Assembly: GCA_964545715.1 (NCBI GenBank)
Contig: CAZJHX010000003.1
Coordinates: 62,001-126,000, forward strand
Reading direction: 5' to 3'
Length of the DNA: 64,000 nt
From: CAZJHX01 sp964545715
GTDB lineage: Bacteria > Myxococcota_A > UBA9042 > GCA-2863065
In this document: in pieces, positions 41,833-50,969 of the stretch
How the letters are laid out: every line of letters starts with the position of its first letter
How positions within the stretch are numbered: position 1 is the stretch's first letter
Made by a program: the position numbers and the translations under genes
The notes under the pieces: model-generated
Database searches by the model: none
Seen by the model: the letters and a program-made list of their open reading frames with translations, nothing else
Told to the model about the DNA's origin: nothing

Positions 41833-42801
41833 ATGAGAGCACCCGACTCTAACGCCACACATGACGGCGTCCGTCCCTTTGTCGGCGTCAATGGCCATCG
41901 CGTCCTTCTGGCAGACCGCGTGCGGACCCACGCGTTTCAGCAGGCGCTGGAAGAGGTCGTGAAGCCGGGCATGAGCGTCCTGGATATCGGGACCGGCACC
42001 GGCATTTTGTCGTTTATCGCCGCGCGCGCCGGCGCCGGCCGTGTGGTGGGCGTCGATCTGGAGCCGGTCACGCACCTGGCGGCCAAGATCGCCGAGGCGA
42101 ACGGGCTGTCCGATGTCGTCAGCTTCATTCAGGCGGATAGTCGGAGCCTGGATTTCGGCGCGGAGTTCGACGTCATCGTCTCGGAGTGCATGGGCAACTT
42201 CTTCGTCACCGACGAGATGCAGCTGGCCTTGAAGGACGCGCGCCGCATGCTCAAGCCCGGCGGCTGCTTCATCCCCAACCGCATTGACCTGCACGTGGCG
42301 CCCGTCTTCTTCCCGCAGTTCAACGAGATCAACTTCTGGCGCGAGGACAAGTACGGCTTTGACTTCGGCCCCGTCGCCGATACCGCGCTGCATCAATGTT
42401 ATGTGCAGGTGGTGCCCGACAGCCTGCTGATGGGGGCGCCCGTCCAGTTCGCGTCGATCGACTTCATGGACATGCAGCAGGATCTCACGCGGCGCATGCA
42501 GCTGGAGCTGAACAACTCGATCACGATTCACGGGCTGTGCGGCTGGTTCGACGCGCAGCTGTCAGACAGCGTGCTGCTGAGTACCCATCCACGGGAGCCG
42601 GTGACTCACTGGGCACACACCCTGTTCCCGATCGAGCCGACGCCTCTGCAAAAGGGCGACATTATCGACGTGGAGCTGTCCATCGACCACGCCGGCGACC
42701 TCGTACGGCGCGTGGCGTGGGTGGGTGACGTGAAGCGCGGTGGCGAGGTCGTGCACAGCTTCGATCACGACACCAATCGGCGCTTTGCCAACCAGCTCTA
42801 A
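41833..42801 (+). CDS. Protein arginine methyltransferase-like SAM-dependent methyltransferase
   Basis: The protein has 322 residues. SAM motif I is VLDIGTGTGILSF (49-61) and post I is VVGVD. A double-E-like loop SECMGNFFVTDEM (E118 and D127/E128) and a THW loop (residues 258-260, in REPVTHWAHTLFPIE) follow, with GWFDAQLSDSVLLST before the latter. The double-E and THW loops are the two specific signatures of type I/II protein arginine methyltransferases, and the beta-barrel-like C-terminal half has the right length. Such enzymes are normally eukaryotic and rare in bacteria. It follows the zinc-ribbon kinase gene by 24 bases and may be co-transcribed. Arginine substrates are not proven; another nucleophile is possible. 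Confidence 0.75.
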   Translation: MRAPDSNATHDGVRPFVGVNGHRVLLADRVRTHAFQQALEEVVKPGMSVLDIGTGTGILSFIAARAGAGRVVGVDLEPVTHLAAKIAEANGLSDVVSFIQADSRSLDFGAEFDVIVSECMGNFFVTDEMQLALKDARRMLKPGGCFIPNRIDLHVAPVFFPQFNEINFWREDKYGFDFGPVADTALHQCYVQVVPDSLLMGAPVQFASIDFMDMQQDLTRRMQLELNNSITIHGLCGWFDAQLSDSVLLSTHPREPVTHWAHTLFPIEPTPLQKGDIIDVELSIDHAGDLVRRVAWVGDVKRGGEVVHSFDHDTNRRFANQL

Positions 42802-43385
42802 TTGAGGAGTAGTCGCCTGGCCAGTGCCAGCGTGTAGTCGGCGTCTGAGTCCCACAGCGCGTCTCTTCGATCGCGCATCACCGACCTGAGCAGGTACCCC
42901 GAGATCAGCTGCAGAGCGACCTCCTGCAGCGGAATCTCGGCGCGGATCCGGTCACCGCCCTCGCTCCGTACAAACGCGTTCAGCGCCTCTACAAACTGCG
43001 CGAGGGCCCCCGAGACCATCTCCGCGTGCGGGCTGGGCGCGATCAGCTCACGCGCGATGATCTGCATCAGCGGCGTCCGTTGGGCGGCAAACGCCGTCAG
43101 GTTCACCACCACCGCCTCCAGGCGCTCTTCAAAAGTGCCGGCGCCGGCGATGCCCTCCGCGGCGGCCACCGTCAGCCCCTGGAAGCCGCGCTCGACCACG
43201 GCGCTGTACAGCGCGGCCTTGGTTTCGAAGTAATAGAGCAGGGTAGGGCGCCGTATGCCGGCGGTCGCGGCGATGTCCGCCAGCGCGGCCCCGTGGAAGC
43301 CCAATGGCCCGAACTCGCCTTCGGCCGCCTCCAGAATCCGCTGGTCGGTCGGCCGGCGGTTCGGGTCTTTCTTAGGACGCCCCAT
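42798..43385 (-). CDS. TetR-family transcriptional regulator
   Basis: The product has 195 residues. The N-terminal helix-turn-helix is clear: RILEAAEGEFGPLGFHGAALADIAATAGIRRPTLLYYFETKAALY (about 16-60). The C-terminal ligand domain is variable. The gene overlaps the 3' end of alkB by 14 bases in the same direction, so the two form an operon. A perfect palindrome in the alkB promoter (44470-44489) is the likely operator. It should repress alkB and itself until an alkane or fatty-acid derivative binds; the inducer is inferred. Confidence 0.92.
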   Translation of the reverse strand: MGRPKKDPNRRPTDQRILEAAEGEFGPLGFHGAALADIAATAGIRRPTLLYYFETKAALYSAVVERGFQGLTVAAAEGIAGAGTFEERLEAVVVNLTAFAAQRTPLMQIIARELIAPSPHAEMVSGALAQFVEALNAFVRSEGGDRIRAEIPLQEVALQLISGYLLRSVMRDRRDALWDSDADYTLALARRLLLN

Positions 43386-44451
43386 CAGTGGCAGCGTAAG
43401 CCATGTCGCGCGGCGGGTCGATAGCGCGCAGACGCTCCACCCGCTCGTCCATCACCCGGCGCCAAAGCGGCGGCGCGAGCGCGATGAGAAACATCGTGGC
43501 GTAGCCCGCCGGCAGCTGCGGCGCGTGGGCGTGGTGCCGCAGAATCGGGTACTCGCGGCTGGCCAGAAAGTGGTGATCAGAGTGCCGCGGCAGCCCGAAG
43601 AGCAGGCGTCCGGTGATGGCGTGGGCCGAGTTCCAGCTGTGCTCCGGCTGCGTGCGCTCGTACCTGCCGTTTGCGTCGCGCTTGCGCTGCAGACCGTAGT
43701 GCTCGATGTAGTTGATGACCTCCAGCATGACGATCGCGACGACGCTCTGCGCCGCGAAGAGCAGCAGCCCGAGCGCGCCGCCGATCCAGGACGCCAGCGC
43801 CCCTGCGACGACGAGGTTCAGTGCATACCGCACGCGACGATCGTGCAGCGTGCCGGTTGCGCCGCGCTTGCCGGCCAGACGCGCCTCGATGGCGGCGAAG
43901 CTGCTTACACCGCCCAGGATGCTGCGAGGGACAAAGCCGTAGACGGTCTCGCCCAGGCGCGCCGTGGCCGGATCCTCCTCGGTCGCGACCCGCTTGTGGT
44001 GGCCGTGAACGTGCTCGACGCAGAAGTGCGGGTAGCTCACAGCGGTCATCAGAACCTCGGCGAGCGCGCGGTCCATGGCGGGCCGTCGGTGCATCAGCTC
44101 GTGCGCCGCGTTGATCCCCACGCCGCCGGTGACCCCGACTGCGAGGATCAGGCCGACGAGCTCCACCGCGGAGAGTCCGCCGCCGGCCACCGTGATCAGG
44201 GCGGCGATCAGCACCGTGAGCTGCAGCGGCACCCAGCCCCGGACCACACGCCGGAACCAGGGGTCTGCGGCCCGGTCGGCTTCTTGCTGTGCCGTGGGGT
44301 TGACCTCGTCGTCACCAACGCTCTCGTCCACAAACGGAACCAGGACGAAGACGAACAGCACGGGGGCGAGCGTCCACAGGCCGCCTGCCCACAAACCTGC
44401 CAGAGCCGAGAGCGGGACGAGATAGGCCACCGAGTAGTGCACAGCTTTCAT
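43372..44451 (-). CDS. alkB: Alkane 1-monooxygenase (AlkB-type diiron hydroxylase)
   Basis: A 359-residue integral membrane non-heme diiron enzyme that oxidises the terminal methyl of n-alkanes with O2 and rubredoxin electrons. All histidine boxes are present: HELMH (117-121), EHVHGHHKRVAT (146-157), NYIEHYGL (HYG motif) and LPRHSDHH. About six membrane helices surround them. Fatty-acid and xylene hydroxylases share the boxes, but NYIEHYGLQRK is characteristic of AlkB. No rubredoxin or rubredoxin reductase is adjacent. GGAGG lies five bases before the ATG. Co-transcribed with the TetR gene. The gene implies an aerobic host. Confidence 0.93.
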   Translation of the reverse strand: MKAVHYSVAYLVPLSALAGLWAGGLWTLAPVLFVFVLVPFVDESVGDDEVNPTAQQEADRAADPWFRRVVRGWVPLQLTVLIAALITVAGGGLSAVELVGLILAVGVTGGVGINAAHELMHRRPAMDRALAEVLMTAVSYPHFCVEHVHGHHKRVATEEDPATARLGETVYGFVPRSILGGVSSFAAIEARLAGKRGATGTLHDRRVRYALNLVVAGALASWIGGALGLLLFAAQSVVAIVMLEVINYIEHYGLQRKRDANGRYERTQPEHSWNSAHAITGRLLFGLPRHSDHHFLASREYPILRHHAHAPQLPAGYATMFLIALAPPLWRRVMDERVERLRAIDPPRDMAYAATDGAS

Positions 44452-44467
44452 GAGTACCTCCAGGGGC

Positions 44468-44496
44468 TTTATCTACTGAGTGGTAGATATTGTCCA
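44468..44496 (-). promoter_or_regulatory. alkB-tetR promoter
   Basis: TGGACA (44491-44496, minus strand) and GATAAA (44468-44473) are 17 bases apart. The spacer is filled by the palindrome at 44470-44489, which also overlaps the -10. Confidence 0.6.
44470..44489. promoter_or_regulatory. Palindromic operator, probably for the TetR regulator
   Basis: TATCTAC and GTAGATA are perfect inverted 7-base half-sites around six bases. The site covers the spacer and -10 of the alkB promoter, the usual place for TetR repression. The regulator is encoded in the same operon. Confidence 0.65.
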
Positions 44497-44506
44497 GGGG
44501 TTTCTT

Positions 44507-45055
44507 TCAGCTGCCGCCTTTCCAGAGGCGCGCGATCGACGCATGTGAAGGGTTTTCGGTGTCCGACTTCGTGCAGACATATTGGCTGCATTCCAGGGGC
44601 CGAGCCCCGTAGATCCGGCAGCCCTCGCCGTTGAAGAACACACACGTCCCGCGCAGCACCCGATACAGCTCGTCGGCACGCGTCCCGGGCGGTAGGGCCG
44701 GCTCGCCGTTACGGTCCAGCTTCACCGGTGCAAACACCTCCACCGGCTCGCCGTCCACGTCGATGCTGTCGATGATCAGGAAACGTCGCACAAAGGCGTC
44801 CGGGCTCATCTCCGACAGCGCCGCGGCTTTTTCGACCTCGCCCGGCGCAAACCAGCCGGGACTGGACCGACAACAGATGCCCCGCCGGATGCAGCCGCGC
44901 GCCGGGTCCGGATGGGGCGCCGGCTCCTCACTGAGCCAGTATGGATTGGTGGCTTCCCCGGCGTCTGGACGGTGCTCGATCCGCTCGTCCAGAATTCGGA
45001 ACTTCTTTTCCTGCTCAGTTTTCACCGTTGTCTGGACGATACCACGGGCAGGCAT
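44507..45055 (-). CDS. YkgJ-family cysteine cluster protein
   Basis: The product has 182 residues with the YkgJ-type (CxxxCC) zinc/iron-chelating cluster: GCIRRGICCRSSPGWFAPGE near residue 54, then GTCVFFNGEGCRIYGARPLECSQYVC near 136-161. Seven or eight Cys residues are placed as in the family, which probably binds an Fe-S cluster or zinc; its biochemical role is unsettled. It shares the 38-base gap at 45056-45093 with the divergent PilZ gene. It lies upstream of alkB, but the alkB promoter separates them. Confidence 0.8.
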   Translation of the reverse strand: MPARGIVQTTVKTEQEKKFRILDERIEHRPDAGEATNPYWLSEEPAPHPDPARGCIRRGICCRSSPGWFAPGEVEKAAALSEMSPDAFVRRFLIIDSIDVDGEPVEVFAPVKLDRNGEPALPPGTRADELYRVLRGTCVFFNGEGCRIYGARPLECSQYVCTKSDTENPSHASIARLWKGGS

Positions 45056-45093
45056 TACGATTTGCCCAACCCATCAGCGAGTCGAGAGGAAGC

Positions 45094-45489
45094 ATGTCGG
45101 ACAAGCCGAGGAAGGATCGCCGTCGAAGCCCACGCGTCAAGGCAGAGCACGATGTGACGCTGCAAGAAGACTCAACCGAGGCCATACCCTTCTACGCCAA
45201 GTCGGCGGACCTCAACCTGGGCGGCATCTACTGCACGCTGGGCCGGCACACGCCGCTGTTCTCCAAGATGAGCATCACGCTGAACCTGCCCGTGATGGAT
45301 GACGAGGGCGAGACCCGCGTGATCGAGTGCGCGCTGGACGGCGTCGTCGTGCGTATCGAGCCCGAAGAGCCGACCGCAGGCTGCGAGGAGTATCACTGCG
45401 CGCTGGCGTTCGTGAACACCGACGAGGACGTCGAGCTTCTGCTGGCGAAGTACCTGCTGCAGACAATGGTCCGCGGCGAGGTCAATTAG
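45094..45489 (+). CDS. PilZ domain protein
   Basis: A 131-residue single PilZ domain: RRRSPRVKAEHDVTLQ supplies the RxxxR arm and SADLNLGGIYCTL the D-x-N/S-x-x-G turn (Asn replaces the usual Ser). NLPVMDDEGETRVIEC and YHCALAFVNTDEDVE follow, as in TIGR02266 proteins. The frame is open upstream to 44941, but GAGAGGA directly before ATG 45094 and the fit to the domain decide the start. The last four bases overlap the convergent FHA gene. Confidence 0.82.
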   Translation: MSDKPRKDRRRSPRVKAEHDVTLQEDSTEAIPFYAKSADLNLGGIYCTLGRHTPLFSKMSITLNLPVMDDEGETRVIECALDGVVVRIEPEEPTAGCEEYHCALAFVNTDEDVELLLAKYLLQTMVRGEVN

Positions 45490-46268
45490 GTAATCTCGAC
45501 CCGCACGAGCTGCTTGCCGAGGAAGAGATAGTCGCCGTTCTGCAGGCCGACCTCTTCACGCACCCGATAATACGTTCCGTTCTTGGAGTCGGTGTCTTCC
45601 AGATAGAAGACGCCTTCGCCCATCACCACGCGCGCGTGGTAGTGGCTCATGAAGCGGTCCGTCGGGAAGTTGAGGTCGCAGTCCTCGCGCCCCACCGTCA
45701 GGTTGCCGTTCTCCACGCATCGGACCTCGCCGGTGCGGGCCCGCGTCAGCACCTGCATGACCTGATATTTCCACGCCCACAGCTGTGGAGTGCCGCAGAA
45801 GCACGTCTCCTCGACCCATCGCTCGGCGATCTTGTCGGGGAAGGTGTGGAACTGGAACATCTGCTCGCCGCACACAAATCGGTCGCCGTCGTGCAGGGGG
45901 ATGCGACCGCGCAGGCGGATGAACGTGCCGTTGGCGCTGCCCATGTCCTGCATGTAGAGCCGGCCTTCCTTGTAATAGAAGTTGGCGTGCTCAGGGGATA
46001 CGGTCGGGTCATCCGGAAACAAGATCGTCCCGCGGGTGCGCCCACAGACGTGCTCGTTGGAGTTCAGGTAGTAGCTGGCGCCGTCTCCACCGCTGCCGCG
46101 CAGCAGGACCAGGCGCGCCTTTCGCTTGACGGGTGACGCCTCGAAAAACGCCGTCTCCGGCGGCTCGGCGTCAACCTGCAGCCCCTCCAGACGGGTCCCG
46201 CACACCCCGCAAAACCGGTGACCGGGCGGGACAGGACTTTCGCAGTTGGGGCACGTCGTCACACTCAT
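45486..46268 (-). CDS. Zinc-ribbon, double FHA domain protein
   Basis: The product has 260 residues. One N-terminal C4 zinc ribbon (C6, C9, C20, C23 in TTCPNCESP...RFCGVCG) is followed by two FHA domains. FHA-1 (about 50-130) has VCGRTRGT, VSPEHANF and GSANGTFIRL. FHA-2 (about 180-258) has TVGREDCD, MSHYHARV and DSKNGTYYRV. Between them lies a Trp/Cys segment (EETCFCGTPQLWAWKY). FHA-2 has Ser-His-Tyr-His in place of the usual S-x-x-H spacing but retains the key residues. It is a shorter cousin of the protein at 38626-39744 and probably also reads kinase output. Confidence 0.88.
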   Translation of the reverse strand: MSVTTCPNCESPVPPGHRFCGVCGTRLEGLQVDAEPPETAFFEASPVKRKARLVLLRGSGGDGASYYLNSNEHVCGRTRGTILFPDDPTVSPEHANFYYKEGRLYMQDMGSANGTFIRLRGRIPLHDGDRFVCGEQMFQFHTFPDKIAERWVEETCFCGTPQLWAWKYQVMQVLTRARTGEVRCVENGNLTVGREDCDLNFPTDRFMSHYHARVVMGEGVFYLEDTDSKNGTYYRVREEVGLQNGDYLFLGKQLVRVEIT

Positions 46269-46276
46269 GCCGCAGG

Positions 46277-46305
46277 ATAATAGCCGAGTTTAAAACGCGT
46301 TCCAA
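46277..46305 (-). promoter_or_regulatory. Promoter of the FHA gene at 45486
   Basis: TTGGAA (46300-46305, minus strand) and TATTAT (46277-46282) are 17 bases apart, a strong match. Eight bases separate the -10 from the ATG, and there is no ribosome site, so the mRNA should begin at or within about two bases of the start codon. Confidence 0.65.
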
Positions 46306-46323
46306 GAGCACCCGGTACGCGAT

Positions 46324-47409
46324 TTACCCGCGCTTGGTCGGACCGAAGACCGACAGCCCGGTGCGTCCTTTAATTTCTTTTGTTTCAGGTAGTTGTAGTC
46401 GGAACTGGCTGCGGTTGTAGAAGTTCATGGGCTGGATGAAGAGCTGCAGCACACTGCGAATGAACTTGGGCACCTCGCCCAGCACGTCCTCGCGGTACAG
46501 CAGTTTGCCGGTCTTGACCTCCAGCGTGATGCCGTCCGCCGTGACCCGATATCGGGTCGGCACTTTATGGCCTTTATTGGTCCGAGTCTTGAGCACGGTC
46601 GCATGTGCGTTGAGAGAGTGGGCTACGACTTTGCCGCCCTTCGTGACGACGAGCCAGCCGAAACGCTCCTCAGCCCAGTCCTTCGGTGTCGCAATCTCCA
46701 TAAAGGTGACGCGATGGCCCTTGGCGCGTCCGGTGAAGCGCAGCATGAAATGCGCAAGCTTCTGGGGCGAGACCGTCGTGGCTGCATGCTCACCCGAGCA
46801 CGTGCCTTTGAAGGTCTGCCACTCCCCATTGTGCGTGCGCTCGCGACCGGTCAGGCGCCCGCCGGTCGGCAGCGTGTGAAGCTTCAGCACGCCGGCCCCG
46901 GGAAAGCTCACCTTGCCGTTGCCGGGGCGCCAGGACTTCGATCGCGGCTTACACACGAACTCCAGCTCGTAGCCCCAGGCCGTCATGTAGCCCTCGATAC
47001 CCTTGCTGGTCTTGCGCAGCGTGTTTTTTGCAATGCGGATGTCGAGACCCGACGTCTTCGCCGCCCAGTCGCCTTTCGGGGCGCGCTTGGGCCACCGATA
47101 GAACTCGGGCTTGCCCGTCGGCTCCGCCAGCGGCGGCGCATATCGCATGATGTCGATCGTGGCGTGTCCGTCGCCCGGGCCCAGGTTGGTCAGAACGTAG
47201 CTGGCCTGCATCCACGCGCCGCCCTTGCGCTCCAGCGTGATCAGCCAACGCTCCAGGTAGGCTTCTTTGCCCTTGAACCGCTCGTGGTGGCTGCCGAGGT
47301 CCGCCTTTCCGACAGTCGACGATGCTTTGGTAAAGCCTGTGACGCGGTCGGCGTGTGCCGGTGACGGGAGAGAGAAAACGATGATGATCAACAAGGACGC
47401 TAAGCGCAT
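46324..47409 (-). CDS. Secreted lipocalin-like protein (tentative)
   Basis: A 361-residue protein with a signal peptide (LASLLIIIVFSLPSPAHA). It is rich in beta sequence: EAYLERWLITLERKGGAWMQASYVLTNLGPGDGHATIDIM, then WRPGNGKVSFPGAGVLKLHTLPTGG, and a second half with EHAATTVSPQKLAHFMLRFTGR and RFGWLVVTKGGKVVAHS. The pattern of paired strands and the W-R-P-G-x-G turn recall the SVF1/AttH double-lipocalin families, but this is recognition by eye only. It is divergent from the flavoprotein gene at 47451 and near lipid genes, which would suit a lipid-binding role. Confidence 0.5.
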   Translation of the reverse strand: MRLASLLIIIVFSLPSPAHADRVTGFTKASSTVGKADLGSHHERFKGKEAYLERWLITLERKGGAWMQASYVLTNLGPGDGHATIDIMRYAPPLAEPTGKPEFYRWPKRAPKGDWAAKTSGLDIRIAKNTLRKTSKGIEGYMTAWGYELEFVCKPRSKSWRPGNGKVSFPGAGVLKLHTLPTGGRLTGRERTHNGEWQTFKGTCSGEHAATTVSPQKLAHFMLRFTGRAKGHRVTFMEIATPKDWAEERFGWLVVTKGGKVVAHSLNAHATVLKTRTNKGHKVPTRYRVTADGITLEVKTGKLLYREDVLGEVPKFIRSVLQLFIQPMNFYNRSQFRLQLPETKEIKGRTGLSVFGPTKRG

Positions 47410-47450
47410 CGAGATAGGATAGCGGACACCCTACGAATCATGATAGTCGA

Positions 47451-49022
<1,572 letters not shown>

Positions 49023-49029
49023 GAGGCTG

Positions 49030-50037
49030 ATGGCCCAGGACTACACCGAGGTCCAGCCGGTTCTGGATACGCTGCAGCAGGCGCTGGACGAGGCGCTGGG
49101 CGGCCGCTTGCTGGTGCCGGGCGGCGTGCTCGAGGTGCGGGGCGTGGACGACGTGCGCGGGGTGGTGAGCGCGGCCCACCTCTTCGGTGGCCGCGTGGTG
49201 CTCGGCGCGGCCCACAGCGGGGCCCTGGCGTTGAACCTGAGCGGGCTCAGCGCGGTGCGCGACCTGGACATCACCAGCGGCGTGGTAACCGCGGAGGCCG
49301 GCATGACCCCTGCGGCTCTGGAAGCGGCGCTGAACGCAGAGGGCATGACCCTGGGAGCGGGGCATTTCGCGAGCCCAGACGGCAGCCTCGGCGCGGCGAT
49401 CTCAGCCGGAGAGGGCGTCGCGCTTACGGTGAGCATCGGCGCGGTGCTGCCCGACGGAACCCTGTTCAACACTCCGGTGGCGCCACGGCGCGCCACGGGG
49501 CCCGACCCGGTCTTTCTGTTGCTCGGTACCGAGGGGCGGCTGGCTGTGGTCGTGTGGGTGACGTTGCGGATCTTCCCGCGGGCCCAGGATCCGGTCACGG
49601 TGGCCTACTCGGGGCGAGGCGCGGCGTTGCTGGAGGCGGTGCGGCTGGCGTATCGGGCAGGCGTACGCCCGGTCAGCGTCCAGCTGAGAAAAGCCGCGCG
49701 CGGTCGCGCCAGGGTGACCGTCGTCGTCGATCGGCACGATGACGAAGGCCGCTTTGCGCAGCAGATGACCGACGCCGGGGCCAAGACCACCACCCCGGAC
49801 GACCCGGTTCCGCCGGCTGGCAGGCCTCGTCGACTGGGCTGGCGTGCGCTGGGGGCGCTGGCCAGGGGGCAAAAGCACAAGGGGCTGTGGATCGGGCCGT
49901 TTGACCTGCACGGCGGCTGGGCGCGAACGCCAGGCGACGCCCCGGCCGGCGATGTCCATCTGGACCGTCTGCAGCGCGTGGTCGACCCGCTCGGCACGCT
50001 GCGCCTGCATCCGGCGGCAGCCGAGGACGCGCCATGA
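49030..50037 (+). CDS. FAD-binding oxidase subunit (GlcE-like)
   Basis: A 335-residue protein with a shortened FAD-binding fold: GGRLLVPGGVLEVRGVDDVRGVVSAAHLFGG, GVVTAEAGMTPAALEAALNAEGM, and LLGTEGRLAVVVWVTLRIFP. It resembles GlcE of glycolate oxidase but is weaker in the dinucleotide loop. It begins seven bases after the AGPS-like gene behind AGGAGG and overlaps the Fe-S gene as ATGA. Together the three products mirror a GlcD-GlcE-GlcF complex: flavoprotein, accessory flavoprotein and iron-sulfur subunit. Confidence 0.7.
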   Translation: MAQDYTEVQPVLDTLQQALDEALGGRLLVPGGVLEVRGVDDVRGVVSAAHLFGGRVVLGAAHSGALALNLSGLSAVRDLDITSGVVTAEAGMTPAALEAALNAEGMTLGAGHFASPDGSLGAAISAGEGVALTVSIGAVLPDGTLFNTPVAPRRATGPDPVFLLLGTEGRLAVVVWVTLRIFPRAQDPVTVAYSGRGAALLEAVRLAYRAGVRPVSVQLRKAARGRARVTVVVDRHDDEGRFAQQMTDAGAKTTTPDDPVPPAGRPRRLGWRALGALARGQKHKGLWIGPFDLHGGWARTPGDAPAGDVHLDRLQRVVDPLGTLRLHPAAAEDAP

Positions 50038-50957
50038 AACCCGCCGAGCTCATCCTGCACGCCACCGACCACTGCGCCTACTGCCCGACGCTGTGCATGC
50101 ATGCGTGTCCGGTGTCGACGGCGGAGTGCAGCGACGTGGTGACGCCGTGGGGCAAGATGTCGCTGGCGCGCTGGATCGCGAGCGGGCGCACCGACCTGAC
50201 CGCCGAGACCGCGGCCGTGCTCTACAAATGCACCGGCTGCGGGGCCTGCCAGGACGCATGCCGTCACAGCGTCGATGTGGCGGAGGCGCTGCGACATGCC
50301 CGCAAGCAGGCCATCGACGCCGGTGCGGCGCCGTACGGGACTGAGCTCTTCGACGTGCCCGTGGAGAGCGACGATGACGCGATTCTGCCCGTGGGCGTCA
50401 GCGGATATCGCCTCTGGGCGGCTGGATACGCGGACAGGTTCCGGCAGGTGGCGGGCGCGGCGGCTCGACGTTGGGTGAGGCGGCCGGAGTTGGTGCTGGC
50501 GTCAGCAGACGACGCGCGCTGCATTCGCGACGTCTATTCCGAGGTGGGCATCCAGATCACCTCGCGGGTCGTGCTGGCGTCGGAGCGGCCGGGCGCGGCG
50601 CCGTTTGAGGCCCCCAAAGGTCCTGTCGCGTACCACGAGGCGTGCAACATCGCGCGCGGGCTGCCGCAGGACGCCGAGGTCGTGCGGGCAAACGCGCGTT
50701 CAGCAGCGGACGGCGACCTGATCGAGCTTCGATGGACCGGCCCGCAAGCGACCTGCTGCGGCGCCGGTGGGGCGTACGCTGCCACCTCTGAGGACGGCGC
50801 CCGAATCGCGGCCCAGCGGATCCTGGACAACGCATTGCTGAAGGGCGCCAAAACCCTGCTGACGGGGTGCGCCGGTTGCGCGGCCCATTTGGACGCCAGC
50901 AAGGGCGAGCGCGCGATTGAGGTGCTCTCGATCGGCACCGGCCCCGAGACCTGCTAG
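50034..50957 (+). CDS. Iron-sulfur oxidoreductase subunit (GlcF/HdrD-like)
   Basis: The product has 307 residues. Two ferredoxin-type clusters are at the N-terminus (CAYCPTLCMHACP near 15-27; CTGCGACQDACR near 65-76), followed by the CCG-like domains of GlcF/HdrB proteins: YHEACNIARGLP, TCCGAGGAYA and TGCAGCAAHL. The first cluster is non-standard (C-x2-C-x3-C-x3-CP). It would pass electrons from the flavoproteins to the membrane quinone pool. The ATG overlaps the stop of the GlcE-like gene. Confidence 0.82.
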   Translation: MKPAELILHATDHCAYCPTLCMHACPVSTAECSDVVTPWGKMSLARWIASGRTDLTAETAAVLYKCTGCGACQDACRHSVDVAEALRHARKQAIDAGAAPYGTELFDVPVESDDDAILPVGVSGYRLWAAGYADRFRQVAGAAARRWVRRPELVLASADDARCIRDVYSEVGIQITSRVVLASERPGAAPFEAPKGPVAYHEACNIARGLPQDAEVVRANARSAADGDLIELRWTGPQATCCGAGGAYAATSEDGARIAAQRILDNALLKGAKTLLTGCAGCAAHLDASKGERAIEVLSIGTGPETC

Positions 50958-50969
50958 TCTACCGCGATC

